Below, in pieces: positions 5,671 to 6,238 of a stretch of DNA of 6,238 nt (position 1 is the first letter of the stretch; each line of letters begins with the position of its first letter). The DNA comes from an uncultured Acetatifactor sp. GTDB lineage: Bacteria > Bacillota > Clostridia > Lachnospirales > Lachnospiraceae. Position numbers and translations under genes: made by a program. The DNA is taken from assembly GCA_910578995.1 (NCBI GenBank), contig CAJTSY010000177.1, forward strand, positions 1 through 6,238, written 5' to 3'. The notes beneath the pieces are model-generated. The model did no database searches. It was not told the DNA's origin and saw only the letters and a list, made by a program, of their open reading frames with translations.

Positions 5671-6238
5671 ACCACAGGCTTGTTCCCGACAGCTTGTCGG
5701 AAATCTTATTTACGACGATCAGCATGACCGCGTTTACCACAGAGTTGAACAGGCCGATGGCCGACGAGTAGGACAGGTTGCGGTCGATGAGGCCCACCTG
5801 GTATACGTAGGTGGAGATAACCTCCGACACGCCTTTGTTCAGGTCGTTCTGCAGCAGGAACACTTTCTCGAAACCTACGGACAGCACGCTTCCACAGCTC
5901 ATGATCAGCAGGATGGTGGCTGTGGGAAGGATGCCCGGCAGGTCGATGTACCGGATCCGCTGGAACTTGGTGGCTCCGTCGCAGATGGCCGCTTCATGCA
6001 GTTCCGGGCTGATTCCCGACAGGGCGGCAAAGTAGATGACGGAAGACCATCCCATTCCCTGCCATACCCCGGACCAGACGTAAATATGCCGCCAGAATTT
6101 TTCTTCCGCCATAAAGTTGACGGCATCCCCGCCGAAGGATTTGATCACGTTGTTGATGATCCCCACGGAAGGGGACAGGAACAGGATCAGCATACCGCAC
6201 ATGACCACGGTGGAGATGAAATTGGGCGCGTAGGTTAC
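5669..6238 (-). CDS. Carbohydrate ABC transporter permease (LplB type), partial at the right edge
   Basis: The frame is open to the edge, giving 189 C-terminal residues; the true start lies outside. A GTG at 6208 is only an internal codon, because the upstream in-frame residues VTYAPNFIST already match the family's typical stretch before FLSP and the IINNVIKSFGG segment. The EAA loop is visible at fragment residues 79-104 (ELHEAAICDGA, then DLPGIL), and hydrophobic spans lie near 9-22, 63-75, 104-120 and 158-176. The ending KISDKLSGTSLW is typical of LplB-like proteins, which are about 300 residues long, so roughly the N-terminal third is missing. With the next gene it forms the membrane channel of the importer. 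Confidence 0.92.
   Translation of the reverse strand, partial: VTYAPNFISTVVMCGMLILFLSPSVGIINNVIKSFGGDAVNFMAEEKFWRHIYVWSGVWQGMGWSSVIYFAALSGISPELHEAAICDGATKFQRIRYIDLPGILPTATILLIMSCGSVLSVGFEKVFLLQNDLNKGVSEVISTYVYQVGLIDRNLSYSSAIGLFNSVVNAVMLIVVNKISDKLSGTSLW

Overview
The window looks like a chromosomal carbohydrate-use locus from an anaerobic Firmicute, most likely a gut Clostridia/Lachnospiraceae member. The pointers are an Lpl-type sugar ABC transporter without its own ATPase, strong AGGAGG ribosome-binding sites, a Ser/Asp-rich lipoprotein linker and an IS1380-like element. The taxon is inferred from style, not from a marker gene. All supported genes lie on the minus strand, so transcription runs from the right edge (6238) to the left edge (1).

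In transcription order: (1) 6238-5669 is the C-terminal part of an LplB-type ABC permease, cut by the window edge. (2) 5654-4737 is an LplC/YtcP-type permease whose Shine-Dalgarno sequence overlaps the stop codon of the first permease. (3) 4664-2961 is the cognate extracellular solute-binding lipoprotein, followed by a strong hairpin terminator at 2937-2906. (4) About 520 bp of intergenic DNA (2960-2437) holds that terminator, a strongly structured inverted-repeat region (2768-2871), and a probable promoter with an operator-like palindrome and a leader hairpin for the next gene. (5) 2436-694 encodes a 580-residue protein: a class I (zinc) mannose-6-phosphate isomerase domain fused behind a ~235-residue domain that resembles a uridine-kinase-like P-loop domain but lacks a recognisable Walker A lysine. 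(6) 677(?)-1 is the 5' end of an IS1380-family insertion sequence whose transposase gene is frameshifted by what looks like one extra C.

Working model (inference): the transporter brings in a glycan-derived sugar or oligosaccharide, energised by a shared MsmX-type ATPase encoded elsewhere. The isomerase joins mannose-6-phosphate to fructose-6-phosphate and glycolysis. The terminator and separate promoter suggest two transcription units rather than one operon. The strongest leads are the degenerate kinase-isomerase fusion, the operator-like palindrome in its promoter, and the nested inverted repeats between the units. I see no CRISPR array, tRNA, rRNA, phage or defence gene, and nothing that demands a wholly new system.
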